Shown: positions 1-7,056, counted from the first letter of the stretch. The stretch is DNA of 11,124 bases from Syntrophomonadaceae bacterium (GCA_007130585.1 SLSE01000079.1:1-11124), one strand, 5' to 3'. The notes: a model not told the origin generated them from the letters alone. Numbers and translations are program-made.

Positions 1-1371
1 CTTGCAGAAAATATAAGGCTGCTGCAAATCGAAATTCTTGACGATAAGGATCTCTACCAGGAAATTAACATGCTCTCAGCTTATAATCGCGAACTGTTTG
101 ACAAAGCCCTTCACCCGATCGTCTTTATGGATAAAAACGAAAGGGTCCTTGATGTTAACCGGGAATTTGAAAGAGTTTTTGCATACAATAAAGAAGAGGT
201 TATAAACAGGGAGATCAATGATTTAATAGTTCCTTCCACGCACCTTAAAGAAAGCCGGGAGATGCGGGAAAGAGTCCTGCAAAGCAGGACGCAGACATTA
301 AAAACGGAACGCAGGAATAAGAGCGGTGAACTGATACAGGTGGAAGCAGCGGCCTGCCCGGTAGTAGTTAACGGGGAAGTCGCCGGCCTGTTTGCCATGT
401 ACAGGGACAGGCGGGTCGAAGAAAAAGCGCTGCTGGATTTAAAAAAAGAAAAGGCGTACTTCAAACAGCTTTTTGACAATTCTCCGGATGCGATCACCCT
501 GCTGGATGATCAGGACCGGATTATAGATTTTAATAGATCATTTGAAAAAATGTTTGGTTACGAACTTGATGAAGTCAGGGGCGTTTGCATAGACGAAATC
601 ATTGCCCGGGGCCGTTATGTTGAAGAAACCAAGGAGTTTGCCCGCGAACTAATCTTTGAAAGCAAAACCGTTAAGGCTGAAACGGTACGCACCAGTAAAA
701 ACGGCAGGAACATGGATGTTGAACTGCTGGCCTACCCGATTTACCTGGACCAGGACCGGCTGGGAGCCTATGCTTTTTACAGGGATATATCCGACCGAAA
801 AAATAAGGAACGGGTAATCCGCGAACTTATATACAGGGACTCGCTAACCGGTATCCACAACAGGAAATATGCTTATGAAATCCTGGAACGTAAACTGAAA
901 AAGGCTAAAGCTGAAAACGGCGTTGTCACTTTCCTTTATTTTGATATTGATGATTTCAAAAAAGTAAATGATGCAAAGGGGCACTCTTTCGGCGATTTGC
1001 TGTTGATTGATATTGCCGGAAGGATCAGGGATCAATTCATAGGGCAGATAGAGTTTTGCCGGGTAGGCGGGGATGAATTCCTGGCTATCATCAACGATCC
1101 CTTTGAAGCCCCGGTCCGGTTTTATATTGACCAGTTAAAATACCTCTTCGAAGAAGCATTTACCGTTAACTGCCAGAGTGTGAAAACTGATCTGAGCATA
1201 GGTTATGCCAGTTTTCCTGAAGACGGAACAGACCTCGACCACCTGATATTTATGGCCGATTCAAGAATGTACAGGCAAAAAAGGATCTCCCGCATCAGGA
1301 AAAATCCTGTCCGCAGGGAAACAACCATTAAAGATTTACTGGCTGAATGCGAACCTGGCGATAAAAAGTGA
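1..1371 (+). CDS. PAS-PAS-GGDEF diguanylate cyclase, 5' end outside window
   Basis: Predicted signalling enzyme that makes cyclic di-GMP from two GTP. The first ATG is at 70, but the same frame is open without a stop back to base 1 and reads as a helical linker, so the gene very probably starts upstream. Numbering from the ATG at 70: a first PAS fold at about 12-115 (HPIVFMDKNERVLDVN), a second PAS at about 131-243 (LFDNSPDAITLLDDQDR) ending in the usual YRDISDRK linker, then a GGDEF domain at about 250-410 with RDSLTGIHNR, FDIDDFKKVND, an intact GGDEF at 333-337 and the late SIGYASFPEDG segment. An active cyclase is expected from these motifs. The inhibitory RxxD site expected five residues before GGDEF is absent (IGQI there). 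No membrane segment is visible in this part, so the PAS pair probably senses a cytoplasmic cue; the ligand cannot be read. No EAL domain is present. The stop lies 7 bases from the stop of the convergent next gene. Confidence 0.93.
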   Translation, partial: LAENIRLLQIEILDDKDLYQEINMLSAYNRELFDKALHPIVFMDKNERVLDVNREFERVFAYNKEEVINREINDLIVPSTHLKESREMRERVLQSRTQTLKTERRNKSGELIQVEAAACPVVVNGEVAGLFAMYRDRRVEEKALLDLKKEKAYFKQLFDNSPDAITLLDDQDRIIDFNRSFEKMFGYELDEVRGVCIDEIIARGRYVEETKEFARELIFESKTVKAETVRTSKNGRNMDVELLAYPIYLDQDRLGAYAFYRDISDRKNKERVIRELIYRDSLTGIHNRKYAYEILERKLKKAKAENGVVTFLYFDIDDFKKVNDAKGHSFGDLLLIDIAGRIRDQFIGQIEFCRVGGDEFLAIINDPFEAPVRFYIDQLKYLFEEAFTVNCQSVKTDLSIGYASFPEDGTDLDHLIFMADSRMYRQKRISRIRKNPVRRETTIKDLLAECEPGDKK

Positions 1372-1378
1372 AAATCTT

Positions 1379-1687
1379 TTACCAGATGCGCCGTATAACA
1401 GTATCAAATATTGTAAAGCCGGCAAAGAAGAAAAATATCAGCAGTGGAATAACAATGGCGATTGCTCCTAAAACTATACCGGCGACAGCATAATCCTGCC
1501 CTTCGGCCCTGGCCAGAAGCCCGGTAACGATGGCGGCAATTCCCAGGATCACTGAAAACGGACCACAGCAGGAAAAGGCAAGAAGGGCAGCTATCCCCGT
1601 GACAAGGGATGCCAGGCCCAGGCTGTTGTTTTTCCCCGAGGGGGAATTGGCGGCCATATTATTTCCGTTATCGTTATGATCAGCCAC
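1379..1687 (-). CDS. Small DUF4190-type membrane protein
   Basis: A protein of about 102 residues resembling the DUF4190 family, whose function is not known. The start chosen is the GTG at 1687-1685, because a full AGGAGG lies 7 bases upstream of it on the minus strand; a longer frame to 1753 has no such site. Residues 1-22 are polar and Asn-rich, then come LGLASLVTGIAALLAF, a Cys-Cys pair at 40-41, a hydrophobic stretch at about 43-58, a short charged loop (ARAEGQDYA) and a second hydrophobic stretch at about 67-91, ending in a basic tail IRRIW. The repeated G-I-A-A and G-I-V-L-G spacing in the membrane parts is typical of DUF4190 proteins. It is the only minus-strand gene here, convergent with the cyclase and divergent from the DUF432-like gene. 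Family assignment rests on pattern recognition. Confidence 0.72.
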   Translation of the reverse strand: MADHNDNGNNMAANSPSGKNNSLGLASLVTGIAALLAFSCCGPFSVILGIAAIVTGLLARAEGQDYAVAGIVLGAIAIVIPLLIFFFFAGFTIFDTVIRRIW

Positions 1688-1987
1688 AAGAACACCTCCT
1701 GTGATTTTTTGCTTATACCAAAATAATTTATCAGTCCGAACTGAACATTCCATACATAATCCAGGGTGGCAATGGCACTGTGTTCGTGCTTTAATTATAT
1801 ATTTTATATGGCGTTTTAGCTATATGGTAAATTCTGTCCTTCCGGGTTCAGCCGCCTGCCGTCCGGGCCGTTCTACTCATGCGGCCTGTTGCAAGCTGAT
1901 AAAAGGATTTGTTTTGAACAAAGTCGAAATAGTGTAGCGGAAGGTTTTTAACCATTGGAGTATTTACAGTGGAGGGAGGGGTTATAC
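1688..1987. other. Divergent intergenic region, 300 bases
   Basis: Separates the minus-strand DUF4190-type gene from the plus-strand DUF432-like gene and should hold both promoters. The middle (about 1790-1835) is very AT-rich. On the minus strand a possible -10 (TATAAG, 1717-1712) lies 17 bases from a poor -35 (TTCGGA, 1740-1735) and would give a leader of about 20-25 bases; this is weak. No convincing plus-strand promoter was found. A short hairpin can form from GGCCG (1866-1870) and CGGCC (1882-1886). No gene is supported here. Confidence 0.5.
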
Positions 1988-2776
1988 TTGGCGCCAGAAG
2001 ACCGGGGCGATCAGGATATACAGCAGATTGACTGGGCATACAGCCCGGATCAGGATGCAGAAGGGTTTCCCTGGGGTCCTCATAAGCTGCCCCTGAAGAT
2101 AAGTTTTGAAGGCATGTCGCTCACGGTTGAAGAATCCGGGGAAGGTTATTTATACAGGCGGGAAAGCCCGGATAAGGTTGTTGAAAAAGTGATTCTTGCT
2201 GAAAAAGGAAACCTGCAGATCACCCCTGTCGAGCCTTTTCACCTGCCTGTGGCAATAAGCAACCACCTGTTGATAGCGCTCGAACAGCCTGTGGAGATCG
2301 AGCCGAAGGCAGTAAAAGATATCCTGATCAGTTTCCCCCTGGAGTTGGCTGTCACCATAGAAGGCAGAAAATCCGGTGGGCAGATTCTTGATACTTTCAC
2401 GCTGAGTAAAACAAAATTTTCGCTGTACGGCACCATAAAAGACGGACTGGTCTGCAAGTACTGGCAAAGTGCGGTTTACCATTCTATCCCCGGTATTAAC
2501 CCTGTTAAGCGGGGGATCATGAAACTTTCCCTCCATAACCTGAGCGGCCGCTGGGCAGAGATCCAAAAAGTAGTCTTTAGCGCCCAGGGAATGAAATTAT
2601 ATTATAGCCAGGACCTGGTCTCCTTAAAAGCGAACATGAAAATATTAAGCGAATCCAGTGCGGAAACAAGTTTTACCAGCGAGCCTCTCCGTAAGGGGAT
2701 GAAAAAAGCTGTGGAATTATACAGTGCCAGGCTCTTAAGTATCCCTGCAAAAACCCTGATGGAGGAGGGCTACTGA
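1988..2776 (+). CDS. DUF432-like protein, coupled to mscS
   Basis: A protein of about 262 residues that I place in the DUF432 family (uncharacterised, named from archaea, often beside mscS-type genes) on the motif PVEPFHLP, a following 'HLLIALEQPVEIEP' strand, PLEL and then KFSLYG before a K-Y-W-Q-S segment. The chosen start is the TTG at 1988, because a purine-rich GGAGGGAGGGG (1971-1981) precedes it by about 6 bases; an upstream in-frame TTG at 1955 with a weaker GGAAGG is possible and would give 273 residues. No signal peptide or membrane segment is seen; the sequence looks beta-rich with a helical tail (RKGMKKAVELYSARLL). Its end carries the ribosome site of the channel gene and its stop lies one base before that ATG, so the two are almost certainly co-translated. 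A role as a cytoplasmic partner or modulator of the channel is inference. Confidence 0.62.
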   Translation: MAPEDRGDQDIQQIDWAYSPDQDAEGFPWGPHKLPLKISFEGMSLTVEESGEGYLYRRESPDKVVEKVILAEKGNLQITPVEPFHLPVAISNHLLIALEQPVEIEPKAVKDILISFPLELAVTIEGRKSGGQILDTFTLSKTKFSLYGTIKDGLVCKYWQSAVYHSIPGINPVKRGIMKLSLHNLSGRWAEIQKVVFSAQGMKLYYSQDLVSLKANMKILSESSAETSFTSEPLRKGMKKAVELYSARLLSIPAKTLMEEGY

Positions 2777-2777
2777 A

Positions 2778-3638
2778 ATGCTTGAATGGCTAAATTTAAT
2801 AGTTTATGGCGACGTTACCCTGGCCAACCTGATGCTGTCAATGCTTGTGTTTATTGCCGCCCTCATAGTTTCGAAGATGCTTACTATCCAGCTGCGCAGA
2901 TCGCTTATGGACAGGATAAGCAAAGAGCATCTTGACACAATGCTCAGGGTAATTTCCTATGGAATTATTATTATGGCCATAATCTGGATTATGCCTACCG
3001 TGGGGTTTGAACCTTCCGGGCTGCTGGTAGCCGGTGGAATCGTCGGACTGGCAATCGGTTTTGCCAGCCAGAGTATCATCGGCAACCTGATCAGCGGCAT
3101 TTTTCTGATGGGGGAAAGGCCGGTCAAGATTGGCGATATGATCCTGATCTCAGACAACCTGGGCTTTGTCGAAGATATTGAGCTTATTTCAACAAAAATA
3201 AGGACTCTTGACGGTAATTTTGTGCGCATACCAAATGAAACCGTTTTCACTTCAAATATTACGAACTACACCAGCAATCCTGTCCGCCGTTTTGAATATA
3301 CCGTGGGAATCAATTACGCCGACGACGCCGACCTGGCCATGCAGGTAATCAGGGGTATTATTGACGAACACCCGCTGGCCATGGTTAATCCGGCGCCCCA
3401 GGTTTTTGTAGACAGCCTGAGCGACAGCAGCGTCGACATTATTGTAAGAATCTGGTCTCCCTCAACGGAATGGTGGGGGGTAAGAATGGAAATGCTCTGG
3501 AAGATTAAACAGGCTATTGAAGAGGCCGGTATCGAGATACCGTTCCCGCAGCGCGTGGTATGGTACGGAGCAGACCAAAGAAAAGAGGAGCCTCCGGAAG
3601 AATCCGACCCCTATACACAAAATAACCTGGAAGAATAA
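2778..3638 (+). CDS. MscS-family mechanosensitive channel
   Basis: Small-conductance mechanosensitive channel of 286 residues, matching the core MscS fold. MscS channels form heptamers in the inner membrane that open under tension and release solutes after osmotic downshock. TM1 is at about 15-35, TM2 at about 57-74 and the pore helix TM3 at about 80-111, with the glycine/alanine-rich pattern GGIVGLAIGFASQSIIGN and the family signature ERPVKIGD at 113-120. The beta domain follows (LISTKIRTLDGNFVRIPN, 136-153), then the alpha-beta cage domain ending in IPFPQRVV (254-261). A charged tail of about 25 residues rich in Glu and Pro follows. The start has a strong GGAGGAGGG site (2761-2769) within the preceding gene, whose stop is one base upstream. 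Family membership is clear; conductance and ion selectivity cannot be read. Confidence 0.92.
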   Translation: MLEWLNLIVYGDVTLANLMLSMLVFIAALIVSKMLTIQLRRSLMDRISKEHLDTMLRVISYGIIIMAIIWIMPTVGFEPSGLLVAGGIVGLAIGFASQSIIGNLISGIFLMGERPVKIGDMILISDNLGFVEDIELISTKIRTLDGNFVRIPNETVFTSNITNYTSNPVRRFEYTVGINYADDADLAMQVIRGIIDEHPLAMVNPAPQVFVDSLSDSSVDIIVRIWSPSTEWWGVRMEMLWKIKQAIEEAGIEIPFPQRVVWYGADQRKEEPPEESDPYTQNNLEE

Positions 3639-3801
3639 AGCCGGTCAATAATATACAGCAACAGGTTTGGTTTTTCCCGGCCGCACACTGCAGTTTGCTT
3701 CAGGAATTGTTGTCTGCCTGACGTTGTGCCCGGCCAAAATCCCCCCTTTTTCGCCTCTCAGGCGGCTTACCGGTTTACGATTTTTCATCCCCGAACATAC
3801 A
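3639..3801. other. Spacer between mscS and the cysK promoter
   Basis: Non-coding. It contains two copies of CCCGGCC in the same direction (3676-3682 and 3729-3735) and a small perfect hairpin CGCCT-CTC-AGGCG (3752-3764). That hairpin is preceded, not followed, by a T-run, so it is not a normal terminator on the + strand, and on the minus strand the following run is A. No terminator for mscS was identified and no T-box leader features were recognised. Confidence 0.4.
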
Positions 3802-3830
3802 TTGACAGCGCCGGAATAATTGGTTAAACT
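3802..3830 (+). promoter_or_regulatory. Candidate sigma-A promoter of cysK
   Basis: A perfect TTGACA (3802-3807) is followed after 17 bases by TAAACT (3825-3830, four of six matches to the -10 consensus). Transcription would begin near 3837, leaving a leader of about 65 bases before the cysK ATG. Spacing and -35 quality make this the best promoter match noticed in the window. Confidence 0.55.
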
Positions 3831-3854
3831 AACAATACATAACCTATAACAATA
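3822..3854. promoter_or_regulatory. Operator-like repeats over the cysK -10 region
   Basis: Two overlapping patterns are present. One is a dyad, GGTTA (3822-3826) and TAACC (3840-3844), with a 13-base spacer. The other is a perfect direct repeat of TAACAATA (3830-3837 and 3847-3854), 17 bases apart. They cover the predicted -10 and start point, where a repressor would block RNA polymerase. The Rrf2-family gene just downstream of cysK is the obvious candidate regulator; this link is inference, and the sequences are AT-rich, so chance is possible. Confidence 0.35.
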
Positions 3855-3902
3855 GTAGGGAAAATTGCGCGGCCAGAATCTTGTAACTTAGGGAGGTAAA
3901 TT

Positions 3903-4826
3903 ATGCGAATTGCCAGGAATGCAACTGAGTTAATTGGCGGTACTCCCCTGGTATACCTGAACAGGATCAGCGAGGGTGCCGCCGCCAAAGTGGCGGCCAA
4001 ACTTGAGTCATACAACCCGGGGGGGAGTGTTAAGGATCGCATTGCCCTGAATATGATCGAAGCTGCAGAGCGGGAAGGTTTGATCGGGCCGGGAACTGTA
4101 ATTGTAGAGCCGACGAGCGGCAATACTGGCATTGGCCTGGCCCTGGTATGCGCGGCAAAGGGTTACAGGTGCCTGCTTACCATGCCCGAAACTATGAGTT
4201 CCGAGCGCAGAAGTATGCTCCGCGCCCTGGGAGCGGAATTAGTGCTTACCCCGGGCGAAAAAGGGATGACCGGAGCGGTTCAGATAGCAGAAGAAATAGC
4301 CGGCGGGGATAAAAAATATTTCATGCCCCAGCAGTTTAACAATGCGGCCAACCCTGAGGTTCACAGCCGGACAACAGCAGAAGAAATCTGGCGTGATACC
4401 GGGGGTGAAGTTGATATCCTTGTTCTTGGAGTAGGCACCGGGGGAACGGTAACCGGTGTGGGCCGGGTTTTAAAAGAGCGTAAACCGGATCTCAGGGTTA
4501 TTGCTGTTGAACCTGAAGAATCGCCGGTCCTTTCCGGCGGCAGTCCGGCACCGCATAAAATCCAGGGCATCGGGGCTGGATTTGTCCCCCGGGTACTGCA
4601 GGTCGATTTAATTGATGAAATAGTAACGGTTTCCAGCGTGAAGGCCCTGGAAACGGCCCGCCGCCTGATCAGGGAAGAAGGTTTGCTGGTGGGAATATCC
4701 TCGGGCGCTGCCGGGGCAGCCGCGCTGCAGGTAGCCGCGCGTCCTGAAAATGAAGGAAAGCTTGTTCTGACCGTATTCCCTGACCTGGCTGAACGGTATA
4801 TTTCCACAGCTTTGTTTGATCAGTAA
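3903..4826 (+). CDS. cysK: Cysteine synthase A (O-acetylserine sulfhydrylase)
   Basis: PLP-dependent enzyme that makes L-cysteine from O-acetylserine and sulfide, 307 residues, the usual length for the family. The start ATG has GGGAGG six bases upstream. Visible hallmarks: the PLP lysine Lys44 in NPGGSVKDR, the substrate-binding loop PTSGNTG (70-76), the phosphate-binding GTGGT (179-183), the QGIGAGFVP segment (221-229) near the active site, and ISSGAA (265-270) with the serine that contacts the PLP ring nitrogen. The C-terminus has DLAERYIST where many homologues have a SGERYLST-like run, a conservative variant. Expected to be cytoplasmic. No serine acetyltransferase (cysE) lies next to it. 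The gene has its own promoter with operator-like repeats and is followed after 193 bases by an Rrf2-family regulator, suggesting control by cysteine, sulfide or Fe-S status. A cysteine-synthase-like paralogue with a related substrate cannot be excluded. Confidence 0.94.
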   Translation: MRIARNATELIGGTPLVYLNRISEGAAAKVAAKLESYNPGGSVKDRIALNMIEAAEREGLIGPGTVIVEPTSGNTGIGLALVCAAKGYRCLLTMPETMSSERRSMLRALGAELVLTPGEKGMTGAVQIAEEIAGGDKKYFMPQQFNNAANPEVHSRTTAEEIWRDTGGEVDILVLGVGTGGTVTGVGRVLKERKPDLRVIAVEPEESPVLSGGSPAPHKIQGIGAGFVPRVLQVDLIDEIVTVSSVKALETARRLIREEGLLVGISSGAAGAAALQVAARPENEGKLVLTVFPDLAERYISTALFDQ

Positions 4827-4863
4827 TCAGGGCAACATTAAAGATTTGATGTAAAAGTTTTTG

Positions 4864-4977
4864 AAGGAGAGGTATGCCTGCAATGAAATAAATTAGGCTG
4901 CGAATCACTTCCACGGGCTGCGCTTCCTGCGCCCGCGGGAGCCGGCATCCAAATTTCATGGCCGGGACACCTCCTGT
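4864..4977. repeat. Structured spacer with imperfect inverted arms
   Basis: The cysK-Rrf2 spacer holds a compact structured segment. Its left arm (from 4865) reads AGGAGAGGTATGCC and its right arm, read on the minus strand from 4976, reads AGGAGGTGTCCCGGCC; both arms continue within a few bases into ATGAAAT. Between them are two further hairpins: CGGG-ct-GCGC with GCGC-CCG (about 4914-4937) and CCGGCAT with ATGGCCGG (about 4942-4965, one bulged G). Each arm thus resembles a ribosome site plus start codon, but the plus-strand frame stops after five codons (4874-4891) and the minus-strand frame runs into antisense of cysK. It could be a small repeat element, a structured leader of the regulator gene or an sRNA; I do not recognise it. 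Confidence 0.3.
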
Positions 4978-5019
4978 ACGGTTCACGGTGCTGGTAAAAT
5001 TGTTTGAGGAGGCAAAAAA

Positions 5020-5448
5020 ATGCGTCTATCGACAAAGGCCCGTTACGCTGCCCGGGCGATGGTTGAACTGGCGATTAACTATAACAGCGAGCCTGTTAAA
5101 TTAAAAGACATCGCCCGCAACCAGGATATTTCGATTAAATACCTGGAACAATTAATGAACCCTCTCCGGGTCAGCGGTTTTGTCTCTACCCAGAAAGGGA
5201 GCCGGGGGGGTTATAAACTGATCCGGCAGCCCGGGGAAGTGACTCTGTATGATATTGTTGAGTGTGTTGAGGGTTCACTTGCTCCCGTCGACTGTGTTGA
5301 TAGTCCTGAAGTTTGCGACAGGGTGCCCCGGTGCGTAACCCGGAATGTCTGGGTAAATGTGCACCGGGCGATTATCCGGGAGTTAAAGTCTGTTACCCTT
5401 GCTGCCCTGGCTGAAGAACAGAAACAGAAAAGAGTATCGGAAATTTAA
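5020..5448 (+). CDS. Rrf2-family regulator, probable Fe-S (IscR-like)
   Basis: Winged-helix transcription regulator of the Rrf2 family, 142 residues. It starts at ATG 5020 with GAGGAGG about 8 bases upstream. The N-terminus MRLSTKARYAARAMVELA and the helix-turn-helix DIARNQDISIKYLEQLMNPL (30-49), followed by the wing motif KGSRGGYKL (59-67), are diagnostic. Cysteines 92, 99 and 105 (spacing C-x6-C-x5-C) fall where IscR and related members bind a [2Fe-2S] cluster; IscR itself has C-x5-C-x5-C. An extra Cys sits at 82. CymR, the cysteine regulator of Bacillus, belongs to the same family but lacks these ligands. No iscS, iscU or nifS gene adjoins it; the partner is cysK upstream. It probably senses Fe-S, redox or sulfur state and controls cysK and perhaps itself; that part is inference. 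A strong terminator follows about 80 bases after the stop. Confidence 0.88.
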   Translation: MRLSTKARYAARAMVELAINYNSEPVKLKDIARNQDISIKYLEQLMNPLRVSGFVSTQKGSRGGYKLIRQPGEVTLYDIVECVEGSLAPVDCVDSPEVCDRVPRCVTRNVWVNVHRAIIRELKSVTLAALAEEQKQKRVSEI

Positions 5449-5529
5449 CATCCCTGTTCACCCGGACGCTTCGTATCCATTCCTCCTTGAACAGGCTTTA
5501 ACCGGCATAGCTTACATAAATAACATTTT

Positions 5530-5561
5530 GGCCCCGGGGTTTGATTCTCCGGGGCCTTTTT
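5530..5561 (+). terminator. Rho-independent terminator after the Rrf2 gene
   Basis: A perfect 8-bp stem GGCCCCGG (5530-5537) and CCGGGGCC (5549-5556), extendable by one G-T and one G-C pair to leave a 7-base loop, is followed directly by five T (5557-5561). It ends the cysK/Rrf2 region and separates it from the macro-domain gene. Confidence 0.88.
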
Positions 5562-5623
5562 GTCATAATAGGGTACCGGTATACTTTATGCAGCCGAAGC
5601 TTATTCGAGGAGGGTCTGGTAAT

Positions 5624-6154
5624 ATGAAGAAGACGATTTCCGGTGTAACCGTGGAATGCATTTCGGGCGACATTGCATCACAAAAAGACGTTACCGCCGT
5701 GGTCAATGCCGCGAATGCCCGGCTGCAGCCGGGCGGGGGTGTGGCCGGTGCCCTGCATCGCGCTGCCGGACCGGGCCTTGAAGAAGAGGGCCGACCCCTG
5801 GCTCCGATCAGACCGGGCGAAGCGGTAATTACAGGCGCTCATAATCTGCCCAACGATTATGTTATTCACTGTCTCGGACCTGTTTACGGAGTTGACAGGC
5901 CGGAAGAGACACTGCTGGCCGATTGCTACCGTAATGCCCTGCGACTGGCGGAAGAGAACAGCATAGATTCGGTTGCTTTTCCTTCCCTTTCAACAGGCGC
6001 TTTCGGTTATCCCATGGAAGAAGCGGCAAATGTTGCCTTCAAGACGATTAAAAATATTATCCCCGGTCTGAGAAGTGTCCGCCTGATCCGGTTTGTGCTG
6101 TTTGGCTCCGATGCGCTGGAAATCCACGAGCAGGCCATGGCTGAAATTTTTTAG
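5624..6154 (+). CDS. Macro-domain protein (ADP-ribose binding/processing)
   Basis: Stand-alone macro domain of 176 residues. Such proteins bind ADP-ribose or O-acetyl-ADP-ribose, and many remove ADP-ribose from proteins or nucleic acids. The open frame reaches back into the Rrf2 gene to 5399, but the start used is ATG 5624, which has CGAGGAGGG 9 bases upstream and lies after the terminator. A -10-like TATACT (5580-5585) right after the terminator may be its promoter, though no good -35 goes with it. Key motifs: GDIASQ (15-20), VVNAANARLQPGGGVAGALH (26-45) for ligand binding, and FPSLSTGAFGYP (119-130) for the pyrophosphate loop. In MacroD-type hydrolases the loop reads GGGVDG; here the Asp is Ala41 (GGGVAG), as in some archaeal macro proteins with GGGVA. 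Activity may therefore differ from MacroD enzymes. The next gene, uppP, follows after 50 bases and may share the transcript. Confidence 0.88.
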   Translation: MKKTISGVTVECISGDIASQKDVTAVVNAANARLQPGGGVAGALHRAAGPGLEEEGRPLAPIRPGEAVITGAHNLPNDYVIHCLGPVYGVDRPEETLLADCYRNALRLAEENSIDSVAFPSLSTGAFGYPMEEAANVAFKTIKNIIPGLRSVRLIRFVLFGSDALEIHEQAMAEIF

Positions 6155-6204
6155 GATTAAAGGGGAAAAGGTAAGCTAAATATTGAAAGCAGGGCTTAGT
6201 ATAT

Positions 6205-7035
6205 ATGACAATCTTTGAAGCAATTATTTTTGGTATCGTCCAGGGATTGACAGAGTTTTTGCCCATATCGAGTACCGCGCACATCATAATTGCCGAGCTG
6301 ATATTCGGGTATAATTTTCCGGGGCTGGCTTTTGAAATATTCCTCCATGTTGCCTCAGTATTTGCAGTCGCATTTTATTTTCGCCGGGATTTGTGGGCTG
6401 TAATCAGGGGTTTTTTCCTCTACTTCCGGGAAAAAAACCAGGAAAACAGGGTTCATTTCATGTTCGGAATTTACATTATTACTGCCACTGCGATAACCGC
6501 TATACTTGGCCTGAGCTTGAAAAGCCTGGTTGTTGACGTGATGAAAACACCACCTTTTATTGCCGGCGCTCTTGCTGTGACAGGAACGGCATTAATATTT
6601 ATTGAGCGGTTCAGGGAGTACGGCAGCCGCAGGGAAAATAAGATGACATTTTTAGACTCTGCAATTGTCGGCATCGGTCAGACCATTGCCGTTCTGCCCG
6701 GTATCTCGCGGTCGGGCGCTACCCTGATTGCCGCACTCTGGGCCGGCCTGGATCGCGATACTGCAGTACGCTATTCATTCCTGCTGGTTATCCCGGCTAT
6801 TATCGGTTCTGCCGTGCTGTCTGCGGGGGATATCTCAGGGGAAATCTGGACAGCGATCGGGACAGGACCCCTGGTTGCCTCCTTCCTGGCATCGTTTATA
6901 TTTTCGCTGGTCGGCATTATCTGGCTGATTGATTTTTTGAAGCGGGGCCGGCTGATATATTTTGCTTTATACTGTTACCTGGTGGCTTTCCTGGTTTACA
7001 ATTATGTGCGGGAAATCCCACCCACGATTTATTGA
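6205..7035 (+). CDS. uppP: Undecaprenyl-diphosphatase (BacA/UppP)
   Basis: Integral membrane phosphatase that removes one phosphate from undecaprenyl diphosphate, recycling the lipid carrier used for peptidoglycan and other wall polymers; extra copies give bacitracin resistance. It has 276 residues, near the family norm. The (E/Q)xxxE motif is present as Q13-G-L-T-E17, followed by FLPISSTAH with His26, and the second signature PGISRSGAT at 165-173 contains the catalytic Ser168 and Arg169. About eight hydrophobic segments run through the chain (for example 87-104, 117-133, 191-207, 224-243 and 249-267). The ribosome site before ATG 6205 is weak (a lone AGGG about 9 bases upstream), unlike its neighbours, so expression may depend on read-through from the macro-domain gene. 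The family call is secure. Confidence 0.95.
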   Translation: MTIFEAIIFGIVQGLTEFLPISSTAHIIIAELIFGYNFPGLAFEIFLHVASVFAVAFYFRRDLWAVIRGFFLYFREKNQENRVHFMFGIYIITATAITAILGLSLKSLVVDVMKTPPFIAGALAVTGTALIFIERFREYGSRRENKMTFLDSAIVGIGQTIAVLPGISRSGATLIAALWAGLDRDTAVRYSFLLVIPAIIGSAVLSAGDISGEIWTAIGTGPLVASFLASFIFSLVGIIWLIDFLKRGRLIYFALYCYLVAFLVYNYVREIPPTIY

Positions 7036-7056
7036 GAAATTAACCGGTAGTGTTAA

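Noticed and set aside
3639..3902. T-box or riboswitch leader for cysK
   Set aside because: No T-box sequence, specifier hairpin or terminator/antiterminator pair is visible, and the predicted promoter leaves a leader of only about 65 bases.
4938..4984. GAGCCG...CGGTTC pairing resembling group II intron domain V
   Set aside because: The distance is about 46 bases instead of about 34, the internal stem and catalytic bases do not fit, and no intron-encoded reverse transcriptase is nearby.
4669..4986. Minus-strand open frame with a strong AGGAGG before an ATG at 4959
   Set aside because: Most of it is antisense to the 3' end of cysK, and the product resembles no family I know. I kept only the intergenic structure as an observation.
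5399..5623. Long upstream extension of the macro-domain frame
   Set aside because: It overlaps the Rrf2 gene and crosses the intrinsic terminator, while a strong ribosome site precedes ATG 5624.
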